This document shows positions 26,602 through 34,171 of a DNA stretch of 64,000 nucleotides, in pieces. The notes below the pieces were generated by a model that made no database searches, was not told the DNA's origin, and worked only from the letters and a program-made list of their open reading frames with translations. The position numbers and the translations under genes are program-made. The stretch comes from Bacillota bacterium (GTDB taxonomy: Bacteria; Bacillota; UBA4882; UBA10575). The stretch's first letter is position 1. The number at the start of each line of letters is the position of its first letter. The stretch spans positions 1 to 64,000 of the forward strand of contig JAAYGG010000040.1 in NCBI GenBank assembly GCA_012727895.1. The letters run 5' to 3'.

Positions 26602-27597
26602 TTAACCGCAGATCTCCCGGTAGGCCTCGAGGGTCAACCGGCCAATCCGGTCCCATGTGTAATTGGCCAAAATATGTTCCCGCAGCCCGGGAGGGGGCGG
26701 GCTGTATAGGGCTTGGTGCAAGGCGGCACGGATCGATGCCGGTTCCGGCGAGCAGTACCAGGCCATATCACCCAAGTATTCCCGGGCGGTACCACGGTCG
26801 GTGGTGACCACCCGGCAGCCCGCCAGCCCTGCTTCCAAATTCACCAGGCCCGGCGTGTCGTACCAACTCACCAGGGCATGAAGGGCGCAGGCGGCGTAAG
26901 CCGAAGCCACCCAGGTCTGGGGAAGCGGCCCCAAAAACTTAATCTTCCCGGCCTGCCGGCATTCCTGGTAATACTGGTAGTCGTTGATCGGGCCAATCAG
27001 GACCACCGTTTTTCCCAGATCAGCAGCGGCGGTGATCAGCGCTTTCTGGTTTTTGCGCCGGCAGATCCGGCCCACGCAAAGGATGAAGTCTTTTAACTGG
27101 AAACGGTTGATAAACTTGTCGGGTTTGGCGTAGAAGAATAAGGGGTCCACCCCATTGGGGATCACCCGGGCCGGTGTGATCAGGCGGTACTTTTCCACCA
27201 GCAACTGCAGTTCCTTCCGGCCGTTGGGCAGGATCAGGTCAACCCCGTCCAAAATCTCTTGCCGCAGGTGTTCAGTGCTCTCCAGCCAGTCAAAGAAGGC
27301 GCTTTCTTCCTCTGCCTCAATGTGGCGGAGAAATTCCGCCGGGTCCCAGTAAATGGGGGATAAAACCACCGGCTTGTTCCATTTTTTTGCCTGCCTGTAA
27401 AAACGGTAGGTCTCTTCCACCGGGATAATATTGAAGATATGGACCAGGTCATACCGGGAGAGATCCGCCTCCGGGGAGGAATCAAACTCCACTTCCACTC
27501 CCAGTCGCAGCAGGGCTTCACGGGTCTTTGTCATCTGGATAGTATCCCCGGCCATGACCCGTAGTACCGTAGCCCTGTTTTGCATTAATACCCGCAT
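26602..27597 (-). CDS. Glycosyltransferase family 4 protein
   Basis: 331 aa GT-B glycosyltransferase. The linker and donor domain show RVIPNGVDPLFF, then LCVGRICRRKNQKALITA, and the nucleotide-sugar motif YDTPGLVNLEAGLAGCRVV, with the E-x7-E type acidic position. The N-terminal acceptor domain begins MRVLMQNRATVLRVMAGDT. Donor and acceptor are unknown. The ATG follows AGGAGG at normal spacing. It lies directly downstream of the SPOCS coat-type gene, so glycosylation of a spore surface component is possible but unproven. Confidence 0.85.
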   Translation of the reverse strand: MRVLMQNRATVLRVMAGDTIQMTKTREALLRLGVEVEFDSSPEADLSRYDLVHIFNIIPVEETYRFYRQAKKWNKPVVLSPIYWDPAEFLRHIEAEEESAFFDWLESTEHLRQEILDGVDLILPNGRKELQLLVEKYRLITPARVIPNGVDPLFFYAKPDKFINRFQLKDFILCVGRICRRKNQKALITAAADLGKTVVLIGPINDYQYYQECRQAGKIKFLGPLPQTWVASAYAACALHALVSWYDTPGLVNLEAGLAGCRVVTTDRGTAREYLGDMAWYCSPEPASIRAALHQALYSPPPPGLREHILANYTWDRIGRLTLEAYREICG

Positions 27598-27660
27598 GAA
27601 AATATCCTCCTGTCTCCATAAATATTTATTACCCCCGGTGCCAATAGTTGCCTGTCAAAA

Positions 27661-27709
27661 TGATACAGGCCTTTGGTACGCACGGGCGTAAAACCAAAGA
27701 CCTGTATCA
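27661..27709. repeat. Long hairpin between the 3-SPOCS gene and the glycosyltransferase gene
   Basis: Arms TGATACAGGCCTTTGGT and ACCAAAGACCTGTATCA are complementary over 17 bp with a single G-T wobble position, separated by about 15 bp. No T run follows, so it is not a standard terminator. It sits 64 bp upstream of the glycosyltransferase start. Confidence 0.7.
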
Positions 27710-27740
27710 CGTGGGGGGAAGGGGAGATTCAGGGCAAGGT

Positions 27741-29558
27741 TTAGAAATAATAGGGTGGATACGGGACAACAACCTGTACCTGGAGTTGCTGGGATTCGGT
27801 GATTTTCACGAACAACTCCAGAACAACCTTTTGCCGTAGCCGGTTCGAATCAAGAAGTTCAAAGAGAATCGTCTCGATCTGCGGTTTAATGCGCACATCC
27901 ATTCCAGGGACGGCGCCGGGGATATCCACAAAAGTGCTGAAAGGCACATCTTCACTCTGGTGGATCTCCAGGTTGTTTTGGTTGATGAAGAAGATCTGTT
28001 TATGAACAATCCCCTGGATGATGATTTTATCTTCAATTACTTCTGCCATTAGTTGCTCCACTTTTGCCACAATCTCACGGATCTTCACCGCCGGCTGCGT
28101 AAGGGCAAGGGTACTCTCCAGCAACAACTGGGAGGTCTGTTCACCGACGACCGTATCAAGCTTTAGCAGAGCGCCCGGTCCAAGCGCCACATTCATCTGT
28201 ACACTCTCGGTGACCTTCACAAAGAACTCGACGACAATCTTCTGGAGAACGGTATTCTCATCCAAGAGCTCAAAATGGATAAATTCAATGGTCGGCTCGG
28301 TTATTACGTCCATCCCCGGTTCAGCGCCGGGAATATCCACAAAAGTACTGAATTCGACATCTTCCGCCTGGTGAAACTCCACATTGTCCTTGCCGATAAA
28401 GAAGATCTGCTTGTGCAACACCCCCTGGAGGACAATCTTATCCTCCAGAACCTCCACGCTGAGATCGGCGATCTCCGCCGTAATATCATCGATCTTAATT
28501 GCCGGGGTCTCCAAGGTAACCAGGTTTTCCAAGAGTTCTTGCTTGGTGGCTTCGCCAATTACCTGATCCAGGCGTACCAGGGGACCGTTTCCTTCCCTGA
28601 TATTAATCTGCGTGGGTTCGGTGACTTTCACAAAGAACTCGGTAACGACTTTTTGATGGAGTAAAGTCGGGGTAAGCAAGTTAAAGAGGATTGTTTCCAC
28701 TGTCGGGTGGATCTGGATATTCATCCCCGGCTCGGCGCCGAAAACATCCACAAAAGTGCTGAAAGGCGCCTCTTCTGTTTGGTGGTGGACGATATTGTCC
28801 TCACCGACAAAGAAGATCTGTTTGTGCAGCAATCCCTGGATAATAACCTTATCCGGAATCAATTCAGTGGTCAGATCGCGAATCTCCGCAGTGATATTCC
28901 TGATCTTAAGGGCGGGTTGGGAAAGGGTGATGTTGCTCTCAATCAATAGTTGTTTTGTCGCTTCACCAATGACCACCTCGGCCCGCACCAAAGGGTCCAT
29001 TAAGGTCTCTCCTCCTTTCGGTAATTCTTGAACTCCGGTGTCTCCGGCGCCACCGGTTTCTCTTCTTTCTTCAGCCGCCGGGTATTGCGGCAATAGCCCG
29101 CAGGCGCTTTCCGGAGGATCGTGTTCTTCGCGCCTGTACGCGCAGCACTCTGTAACAGAATCTGTTGGCGCGCATTTACGCCCATTCATCGCTTTTTCCT
29201 CTTCCGCAATCGCCGGGCTTTCCTGCACTGGATCTTCCGTACCTGCAAAATCCGGGTTTATTGCCTCTGAGATTCTTTCATCTGATTTTTCTTCACCGCA
29301 GATTTTTTCATCCGGCTCTTTTTCATCCAGGCTATTGTCATCCGGTTTTTCTTCATCTACGCCATTTTCATCCATGGTTTTTTCATTCAAGCTTTCTTCA
29401 TCTGAACTCTTTTCATCCGAGCTTTTTCCATCTGAACACTTTCCATCTGAACTTTTTCCATCTATCCTTCTTTCATCCGCGCTTTTTCGCTCCGGTTTTT
29501 CCTGGTCGTCATTGGTCTTCTCCGGAAAAGAAAGCTCAGCGCCGGGCTCCCTGGCCAC
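27741..29558 (-). CDS. Multi-SPOCS (DUF3794) spore-coat-type protein with three domains and an acidic repeat N-terminus
   Basis: 605 aa from a GTG at 29558. Residues about 190-600 contain three SPOCS domains, each with the order VIGEATKQ-LL...KIRNITAEI, DKVIIQG-LHKQIFFVG, then PFSTFVDV-GAEPGM. SPOCS domains occur in SipL and other spore envelope proteins and mediate coat assembly. Residues 25-94 are fourteen pentapeptide repeats (K-S-S-D-E-like); residues 95-186 are an acidic linker with several Cys. Start choice is open: an ATG at 29000 (MDPLVRAEV) has AAAGGAGG upstream and would drop the whole N-terminus. The same frame also continues above 29558 to 29801 with a membrane-segment-like stretch but no start codon. 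A partner gene with the same architecture lies immediately upstream. Confidence 0.8.
   Translation of the reverse strand: MAREPGAELSFPEKTNDDQEKPERKSADERRIDGKSSDGKCSDGKSSDEKSSDEESLNEKTMDENGVDEEKPDDNSLDEKEPDEKICGEEKSDERISEAINPDFAGTEDPVQESPAIAEEEKAMNGRKCAPTDSVTECCAYRREEHDPPESACGLLPQYPAAEERRETGGAGDTGVQELPKGGETLMDPLVRAEVVIGEATKQLLIESNITLSQPALKIRNITAEIRDLTTELIPDKVIIQGLLHKQIFFVGEDNIVHHQTEEAPFSTFVDVFGAEPGMNIQIHPTVETILFNLLTPTLLHQKVVTEFFVKVTEPTQINIREGNGPLVRLDQVIGEATKQELLENLVTLETPAIKIDDITAEIADLSVEVLEDKIVLQGVLHKQIFFIGKDNVEFHQAEDVEFSTFVDIPGAEPGMDVITEPTIEFIHFELLDENTVLQKIVVEFFVKVTESVQMNVALGPGALLKLDTVVGEQTSQLLLESTLALTQPAVKIREIVAKVEQLMAEVIEDKIIIQGIVHKQIFFINQNNLEIHQSEDVPFSTFVDIPGAVPGMDVRIKPQIETILFELLDSNRLRQKVVLELFVKITESQQLQVQVVVPYPPYYF
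29277..29486 (-). repeat. 15-bp in-frame tandem repeat in the 3-SPOCS gene (14 units)
   Basis: Degenerate units coding K-x-x-D-E/G (for example KSSDG, KCSDG, KSSDE, KTMDE, EKPDD). The register is kept over 70 codons with no stop. Divergence among units is moderate, so the array is not freshly expanded. Confidence 0.85.
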
Positions 29559-29849
29559 CGCCGGGGGATCCCTCCCGCCCGGGGCTGTACCTACCCGGAG
29601 GGGCGAGATCTTCCTCTTTCTTCTCCTTCTCCTTCTTAACCTGAGACCCCCGGGCGGGTAAAAAATCTTATCGTCCGGCTTGAGAGAAGAGGCTGTGATG
29701 ATCTGGGTGAGCCTTGTTTTATGAAGGCAGCATAACCAATAAACACTGAAGGCAATAAGGGCAAGGTAAAAAATTAACCCGATAATTCCTGTGGTTCCAA
29801 GTTATCCCCCCTTTCTCCCGCCGTCCAACGACCTTCGGATTCGCTACTA

Positions 29850-29877
29850 TAATATATGAATTGGTCATCGCTTGTGC
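29850..29877 (-). promoter_or_regulatory. Sigma-K-like promoter candidate of the 3-SPOCS gene
   Basis: On the minus strand GCACA, 14 bp, then CATATATTA, which fits the mother-cell sigma-K consensus (AC-type -35, CATAnnnTA -10). Its distance to the out-of-frame TTG at 29800 is about 50 bp. Confidence 0.4.
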
Positions 29878-29890
29878 TCATGGGAGGAAT

Positions 29891-29916
29891 AAAAAAAGGG
29901 CCTTTACGGCCCTTGC
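29891..29916 (-). terminator. Terminator of the 4-SPOCS gene
   Basis: Minus strand: AAGGGCC, loop GTAAA, GGCCCTT, then seven T. It lies 15 bp past the stop codon. Confidence 0.88.
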
Positions 29917-29930
29917 AAGGTTAACCGGGA

Positions 29931-32549
29931 TCAAAACGGTTCCGGTGCAAAAACCACATTGGTAACCACTTCCACAGGGACGGGTTCAGGAATGCCGTCA
30001 CCCACCACATCCAAAGGTACCACCGCTTTATCAACCCGGAGAATCCCCGGGCCGGAGACATCGGTCACTGCAAAGAATTCTTCCTCTACAATACCGGCCT
30101 CGGTAAGAACCGGCGCCCGGACCAAAATCCGTTCGGTGGTAATCCCCGGACCGGTTACCTCCGTAACCACATCGAACGGTTCGGGAGCTATCTCCTCCCC
30201 CTCCACCCGGACGCGGAGGACAATGAGCTGCCGTAAGAAGCGGCCGTCCTCTGACAGGGTGAAGGAGATATTCTCAATCTGTACACTCACACGGATCGGG
30301 GTATCCGGGGTCAAACCGGGGACGTTCACCAAAACCGAGAAGGGAACCTCTTCAGTAACCGCTTGCACCACATTCTTCTTGTTGACAAAGAAGACCTGCT
30401 TGTGAACGAACCCCTCCACCAGCACCTTTCCTTCGCTTATGATCCGGGCCCGGAGGTCAGTGATCTCCCCTCTTACCTCCCGGATCTTAATGGCTTTTTC
30501 CGGCAGTTCTACGACATTTTCCACGATAATCTGCTGCTCGCCGGTGACGGCGACGGGTTGGGGCACGACCCGGACCACCCGTACAGCGCGGACGGCTTCA
30601 GGAATGACTTCCTCCTTTTCTACGAGTAGCTGCCGGATCCCTTCCCCGATCACCTGTTCCAGCTTGAAGAGGGGACAATCGGTGGTCGCCAGGCGGGCCT
30701 GGATCGTTTCCGTCACTACCACCTTGGCCTGGAGGATCACTTTTTGCTGCAGGATCCGGTCATCATCCAAATGGAAAATTATCTGCTCGATCAGGATCTT
30801 CACATTGGCGTTTAAACCCGGCGCCGCGCCCGGGATATCAATAAAGAGTCCGAAAGGAACCTCTTCCATCTGGTGGCGTTCAATATTATCCCTGGTGATA
30901 AAGAAGATCTGTTTGTGCAAGATCCCTTGAATAATCACCTTATCCGGTATCACCTGGGCACTGACGTTTCGCACCTCGCCCACGATCTCCCGGACTTTGA
31001 TGGCCGGGCGCTCCAGTTCGATGACGGACTCTTTCAAGAGTTGTTCCTGGCCTTCGCCAATCACCTGTTCGACTTTGAAGAGGGGGCCGTCGCCCGTACG
31101 GACCCGCTCCTGAATCTTCTCTGTTACTTTGACAAAGACTTCGATGATCACTTTTTGCCGCAGTTCCACCGGGGAGACGAGTTCAAAAATGATCTTTTCA
31201 ATGACCGGGTGCACCTGCACATCCATGCCCGGTTCCGCCCCGGGGAGATCCAGAAACATACTGAATGGGACCTCTTCTTCCTGGTGGCGGGCGAGATTAT
31301 TCCGGTCGACAAAAAAGATCTGCTTGTGGATTATACCTTGGATAATTACTTTATCGGGAATGATCTCCACTTGGAGATCCCGCAGTTCTCCCCTGATTTC
31401 ATCAACTTTCTCCGCCGGCGGGTCAAGCTCCACTATCTCTTCGACCAGATGTTGTTTGCTGGCCTCGCCAACCACGGAAGGCAAGAGCAGTAACGGTCCT
31501 TCGTTTATCTCCAACCCCACCTGGACAAACTCAGTTACCTTAACAAAGATCTCCAGGATGATTTTTTGCAAGACCGACCGCCCGTCCGCGGCCAAACGGA
31601 AAAGGATCTTTTCAATGATTGGGTGCACCTGCACATTCATCCCGGGTTCCGCCCCGGGCACATCGATAAAAGTGCTAAAGGGGATATCTTCGGCAAAATG
31701 CCTGATTACACCGTCAACGCCAACGAAAAATACTTGTTTATGAATAACCCCCTGGATGATCACTTTATCGGGGATGATCTCCGCGGTAACATCCCTAATC
31801 TCGCCAGTGATATTCCGGATCTTCACCGCTGCCGCCGGCAACCGGGTAACCGGTATGGCCGGGGCGACCCGGGTTCTTGCTTCACCCACCTCTACCTGGG
31901 CGCCTTGAAAGGCCGTTGCCACCCCGGTCTCTGTTTCGACCTCTTCCACCTCTTCAACCTCATCAATCCCTTCAAAGCCGGGGGTTCCGACTTTAACCCT
32001 TACCAAATTGGGATCATACCCCGTGTGGGACTCTCCCGCCGTTTCCCCGCCCGTGCACGAATTCACCCTTACCTGTACCCTTGAGGGCATGACAATATTT
32101 CTTTCTTGTTCTACCTCTTTTTCATCTACCGGTTCCGCTGCAGCCACTTCCTGCTCTGCTTCAGTTGGCTCTGGCGGTTCCACTTGTTCTACTCCGGCCG
32201 TTGCCTGCTTTACCTCTTCTTCCTTGTTTGCCCCCGCTTTACCTTTTTCCGCCGTCTCCTGCCCGGTGCTTTGCTTTTTCCGGCTCTTCCGCGCCCGTGT
32301 GGTCTTTTTCTTTTTCTCTTTTTCCCCTGTCTCTGCCGCTGCCGCCGGTTTTTCCGTGGTTTCTGCCGGTTCTTCCGTGACTGCCGCCGGCTCTTCCATA
32401 GTTGCCGCCGGCTTTTCAGTGGTTGTCGCTGACTCTTCTGTGGCGGCGATCTCTTCCGGCCTTTCCTTCCCGTCCGCTATGGTTTTATCCTCAGCCCGCG
32501 GCCGGTTATCTTCCGGCCCACGCGCAGCATCCCTCTGATCAAACTCCAT
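29931..32549 (-). CDS. Multi-SPOCS (DUF3794) spore-coat-type protein with four domains
   Basis: 872 aa from the ATG at 32549. Residues 1-130 are low-complexity acidic and Lys-rich, including a 21-bp/7-aa tandem repeat (TTEKPAA, TMEEPAA, VTEEPAE) and a basic patch KTTRARKSRKKQS. Four SPOCS domains follow, each with PDKVIIQG-x-x-HKQ(I/V)FFV and PFS-x(3)D(V/I)PG; the fourth is divergent (SEGKVLVEGFVHKQVFFV). The C-terminal 90 residues carry two GPGI-containing repeats (VVTEVTGPGI, VTDVSGPGI). GGAGG lies upstream of both the TTG at 32552 and the ATG at 32549. No LysM or catalytic domain is present. By analogy with SipL a structural coat/morphogenetic role is likely. Confidence 0.86.
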   Translation of the reverse strand: MEFDQRDAARGPEDNRPRAEDKTIADGKERPEEIAATEESATTTEKPAATMEEPAAVTEEPAETTEKPAAAAETGEKEKKKKTTRARKSRKKQSTGQETAEKGKAGANKEEEVKQATAGVEQVEPPEPTEAEQEVAAAEPVDEKEVEQERNIVMPSRVQVRVNSCTGGETAGESHTGYDPNLVRVKVGTPGFEGIDEVEEVEEVETETGVATAFQGAQVEVGEARTRVAPAIPVTRLPAAAVKIRNITGEIRDVTAEIIPDKVIIQGVIHKQVFFVGVDGVIRHFAEDIPFSTFIDVPGAEPGMNVQVHPIIEKILFRLAADGRSVLQKIILEIFVKVTEFVQVGLEINEGPLLLLPSVVGEASKQHLVEEIVELDPPAEKVDEIRGELRDLQVEIIPDKVIIQGIIHKQIFFVDRNNLARHQEEEVPFSMFLDLPGAEPGMDVQVHPVIEKIIFELVSPVELRQKVIIEVFVKVTEKIQERVRTGDGPLFKVEQVIGEGQEQLLKESVIELERPAIKVREIVGEVRNVSAQVIPDKVIIQGILHKQIFFITRDNIERHQMEEVPFGLFIDIPGAAPGLNANVKILIEQIIFHLDDDRILQQKVILQAKVVVTETIQARLATTDCPLFKLEQVIGEGIRQLLVEKEEVIPEAVRAVRVVRVVPQPVAVTGEQQIIVENVVELPEKAIKIREVRGEITDLRARIISEGKVLVEGFVHKQVFFVNKKNVVQAVTEEVPFSVLVNVPGLTPDTPIRVSVQIENISFTLSEDGRFLRQLIVLRVRVEGEEIAPEPFDVVTEVTGPGITTERILVRAPVLTEAGIVEEEFFAVTDVSGPGILRVDKAVVPLDVVGDGIPEPVPVEVVTNVVFAPEPF
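32340..32444 (-). repeat. 21-bp in-frame tandem repeat in the 4-SPOCS gene
   Basis: Five heptapeptide units at residues 36-70, consensus T-T-E-(E/K)-P-A-A, continuing the coding frame without stops. Confidence 0.75.
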
Positions 32550-32653
32550 CAACGCACCCTCCTTTCTCCAGCCAGTTTCCGGCAGGCCTATGCCAAAACC
32601 TCAATAAACCGCCGGTCACCGCACCAAATCCGGATGGACATCCAGATCTGCTA

Positions 32654-32681
32654 CATTATATGCCACCGGCGCCGGAGGTGC
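32654..32681 (-). promoter_or_regulatory. Sigma-K/sigma-E-like promoter candidate of the 4-SPOCS gene
   Basis: On the minus strand GCACC, 14 bp, CATATAATG. The -10 hexad also fits sigma-E. The spacing equals that of the candidate before the 3-SPOCS gene. Confidence 0.38.
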
Positions 32682-32711
32682 TTATAGCTGCATTCTTTCG
32701 GCATACCTTGT

Positions 32712-32743
32712 AAAAAAAAATAGCGCCCTTGCCGGGCGCTATT
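32712..32743 (-). terminator. Terminator of the CAP-domain gene
   Basis: Minus strand: AATAGCGCCC, loop, GGGCGCTATT with a run of nine T. It lies 45 bp after the CAP stop and also insulates the 4-SPOCS promoter. Confidence 0.9.
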
Positions 32744-32787
32744 CCGGAGGAGGGCGGCGTTGCCCCTCCTCCCGAAAAGGGGTTTTT

Positions 32788-33534
32788 TTATCTACCCACG
32801 AACAATTGGGTGAACATGTTTCCATAAGGACCGCCTGCGACGATCCCGACCCCGAGGTAATTAAACCTCGGGTTCAGAATATTGGCGCGATGACCGGGAC
32901 TGGCCATCAGGTTGTTATGGGCCGTGGTGACCGAAGCGGCGCCGGCCAGGTTTTCACCGGCAGTGGTGTATTTAACACCGGCGTTCCGCATCATCTCAAA
33001 GGGCGACCCATAGGTTGGTGAATTATGACCGAAGTAGTTGCGGTCGATCATGTCTTGGCTCTTCTTCCTGGCCAGTTCCACCAGGGACATGTCCACCTGC
33101 AACTGTTGTAAACCAGCCTTCGATCTTTCCTGGTTCACCAAGCTCACCATCTGCTGCTCCTTGGAGGTAAGACTCCCGCTTGGAGCAGGAGAAGGAGACG
33201 GAGTTGAAGATGGCGGATTGGTGGAACCTGGAGGTTGTGGAGCAGGCGCCGGAGCGCTTGGTTTCTGCGGGACAATAATCTGATAGTATCTGTGTTGGCT
33301 GGTAGAATTGTTCCGTGTCGAATAGTACGTTGAGTAGTTCGATGTTTGCTTCGTTGAATAGCTCCATGTGCCGCACTGGCTCCCAGCACCGGAAGTGCAA
33401 TAATACGGGCTTGACGACCCACCAACGAAATAGTAGACACTGGCTGTTGCTGGAAGGATTGCTGCGAATACTAGCACGACGGCGATGACTAGACTACCAA
33501 CGAATCGGGCGCGTAAAGAAAGTAGCGCTGACAT
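32788..33534 (-). CDS. Secreted CAP/SCP-domain protein (YkwD-like)
   Basis: 248 aa. A signal peptide or anchor (SLVIAVVLVFAAILPATAS, about residues 14-32) is followed by a Tyr/Ser/Thr-rich segment with two Cys, a Pro-rich linker (residues about 92-120), then the CAP domain from 125: LVNQERSKAGLQQL, ARKKSQDMIDRNYFGHNSP, GENLAG, and SPGHRANILNPRFNYLGVG. The CAP His and Glu residues are all present. YkwD-type proteins are extracellular and often sporulation-linked; their biochemical role is unsettled. The start at 33534 has AAAGGAG at eight bases; an in-frame ATG near 33626 with AGGAGG too close upstream would add about 30 residues. Confidence 0.88.
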   Translation of the reverse strand: MSALLSLRARFVGSLVIAVVLVFAAILPATASVYYFVGGSSSPYYCTSGAGSQCGTWSYSTKQTSNYSTYYSTRNNSTSQHRYYQIIVPQKPSAPAPAPQPPGSTNPPSSTPSPSPAPSGSLTSKEQQMVSLVNQERSKAGLQQLQVDMSLVELARKKSQDMIDRNYFGHNSPTYGSPFEMMRNAGVKYTTAGENLAGAASVTTAHNNLMASPGHRANILNPRFNYLGVGIVAGGPYGNMFTQLFVGR

Positions 33535-33712
33535 CGAATACTCTCCTTTCATTACTGCCCTTTCCGGTGAGAAGGTTGCAACGACGATTTCTGCATTGTT
33601 TGGCGAAACCGGTGGTTGTCCGCCCATACACCTCCTTTTCAAGACAACCCGCAACCACTTCGGTTACTTTTTTAATTCAGTGCCCGGTGGGAAAACCCTT
33701 TATGTAAATAAA

Positions 33713-33737
33713 TACAGCCCTGGTAATCAGGGCTGTA
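33713..33737 (-). terminator. Hairpin downstream of the GerE-like gene
   Basis: ACAGCCCTG, 5-base loop, CAGGGCTGT. The following T-rich stretch on the minus strand (ATTTATTT) is interrupted, so termination would be moderate. Confidence 0.6.
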
Positions 33738-33798
33738 AATCGTAACTCTCCATCTCGCCCGGGGCCGGCCCCCGGCTCTTTATTCTAAACCTTATCCA

Positions 33799-34044
33799 TC
33801 AAAGGTCTTCCAACTTAATAATCCCCTCTTTGAGGGCAAAGAGGGCAATCTGCGTCCTGTTTTTCAGCTCAAGTTTCTTCCGGATACTGGTGACATAGTT
33901 CTTTGCCGTTTTTTCACTAATGAACAAAAGCTGTCCAATTTCGCGGTTGTCTTTACCAGCGGCCACCAAAGGCAGGATCTCCCTTTCCCTGGGGCTCAAC
34001 CGTTCAAGAGGACCGGGTCGATGAAGGTTTGGTAACTGAGCCAT
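33799..34044 (-). CDS. Stand-alone LuxR-type HTH regulator, GerE-like
   Basis: 81 aa, close to the 74 aa of GerE of Bacillus subtilis. After 15 residues the entire chain is a LuxR-family tetrahelical HTH: LSPREREILPLVAAGKDNRE, then EIGQLLFISEKTAKNYVTSI and RKKLELKNRTQIALFA. No receiver or sensor domain is attached. The start at 34044 has AGGAGG eight bases upstream; the longer frame to 34125 adds an unlikely basic N-terminus. GerE acts late in the mother cell to regulate coat genes; the two SPOCS genes lie just downstream on the same strand, so that role is plausible here but unproven. Confidence 0.85.
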   Translation of the reverse strand: MAQLPNLHRPGPLERLSPREREILPLVAAGKDNREIGQLLFISEKTAKNYVTSIRKKLELKNRTQIALFALKEGIIKLEDL

Positions 34045-34112
34045 CTGCCCTTCCTCCTCTCCAACCGTCCTTTCGGAAACGCGCGCGCGAACGGGACGGT
34101 TTTTTTCTGGTA

Positions 34113-34141
34113 CATGATATGACAAGCCGGAGAAAGAGGTG
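34113..34141 (-). promoter_or_regulatory. Sigma-K-like promoter candidate of the GerE-like gene
   Basis: Minus strand CACC, 16 bp, CATATCATG. The -10 is an imperfect match to CATAnnnTA. In Bacillus gerE itself is sigma-K dependent. Confidence 0.35.
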
Positions 34142-34171
34142 AGAGCTCCCTGCCTTTGCAGGGCTACCGGG

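Larger units (their letters stand above)
29559..29930 (-). other. Gap between the two SPOCS genes, holding an unstarted reading frame and a promoter candidate
   Basis: Region upstream of the annotated GTG. From 29801 down to 29559 the minus frame used by the 3-SPOCS gene stays open and encodes a strongly hydrophobic stretch (IIGLIFYLALIAFSVYWL) followed by a basic run (RLRRRRRKKRK). The frame contains no ATG, GTG or TTG before 29558. A TTG at 29800 with GGGGGG upstream is out of frame by one base. Above this lie a sigma-K-like promoter candidate (29850-29877) and the terminator of the upstream gene (29891-29916). Confidence 0.6.

Noticed and set aside
29277-29486. CRISPR-like repetitive DNA in the 29.3-29.5 kb array
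   Set aside because: Units are 15 bp, contiguous, without spacers, and in frame; it is a coding minisatellite. No cas genes are present.
33014-33401. Frames on both strands inside the CAP gene (125 aa minus, 81 aa plus)
   Set aside because: Out of frame with the CAP domain, low complexity and without ribosome sites.
33535-33700. Possible cyclic-di-GMP riboswitch upstream of the CAP gene
   Set aside because: I looked for the GEMM core sequences; only short partial matches were seen and no coherent fold, so it is not reported.
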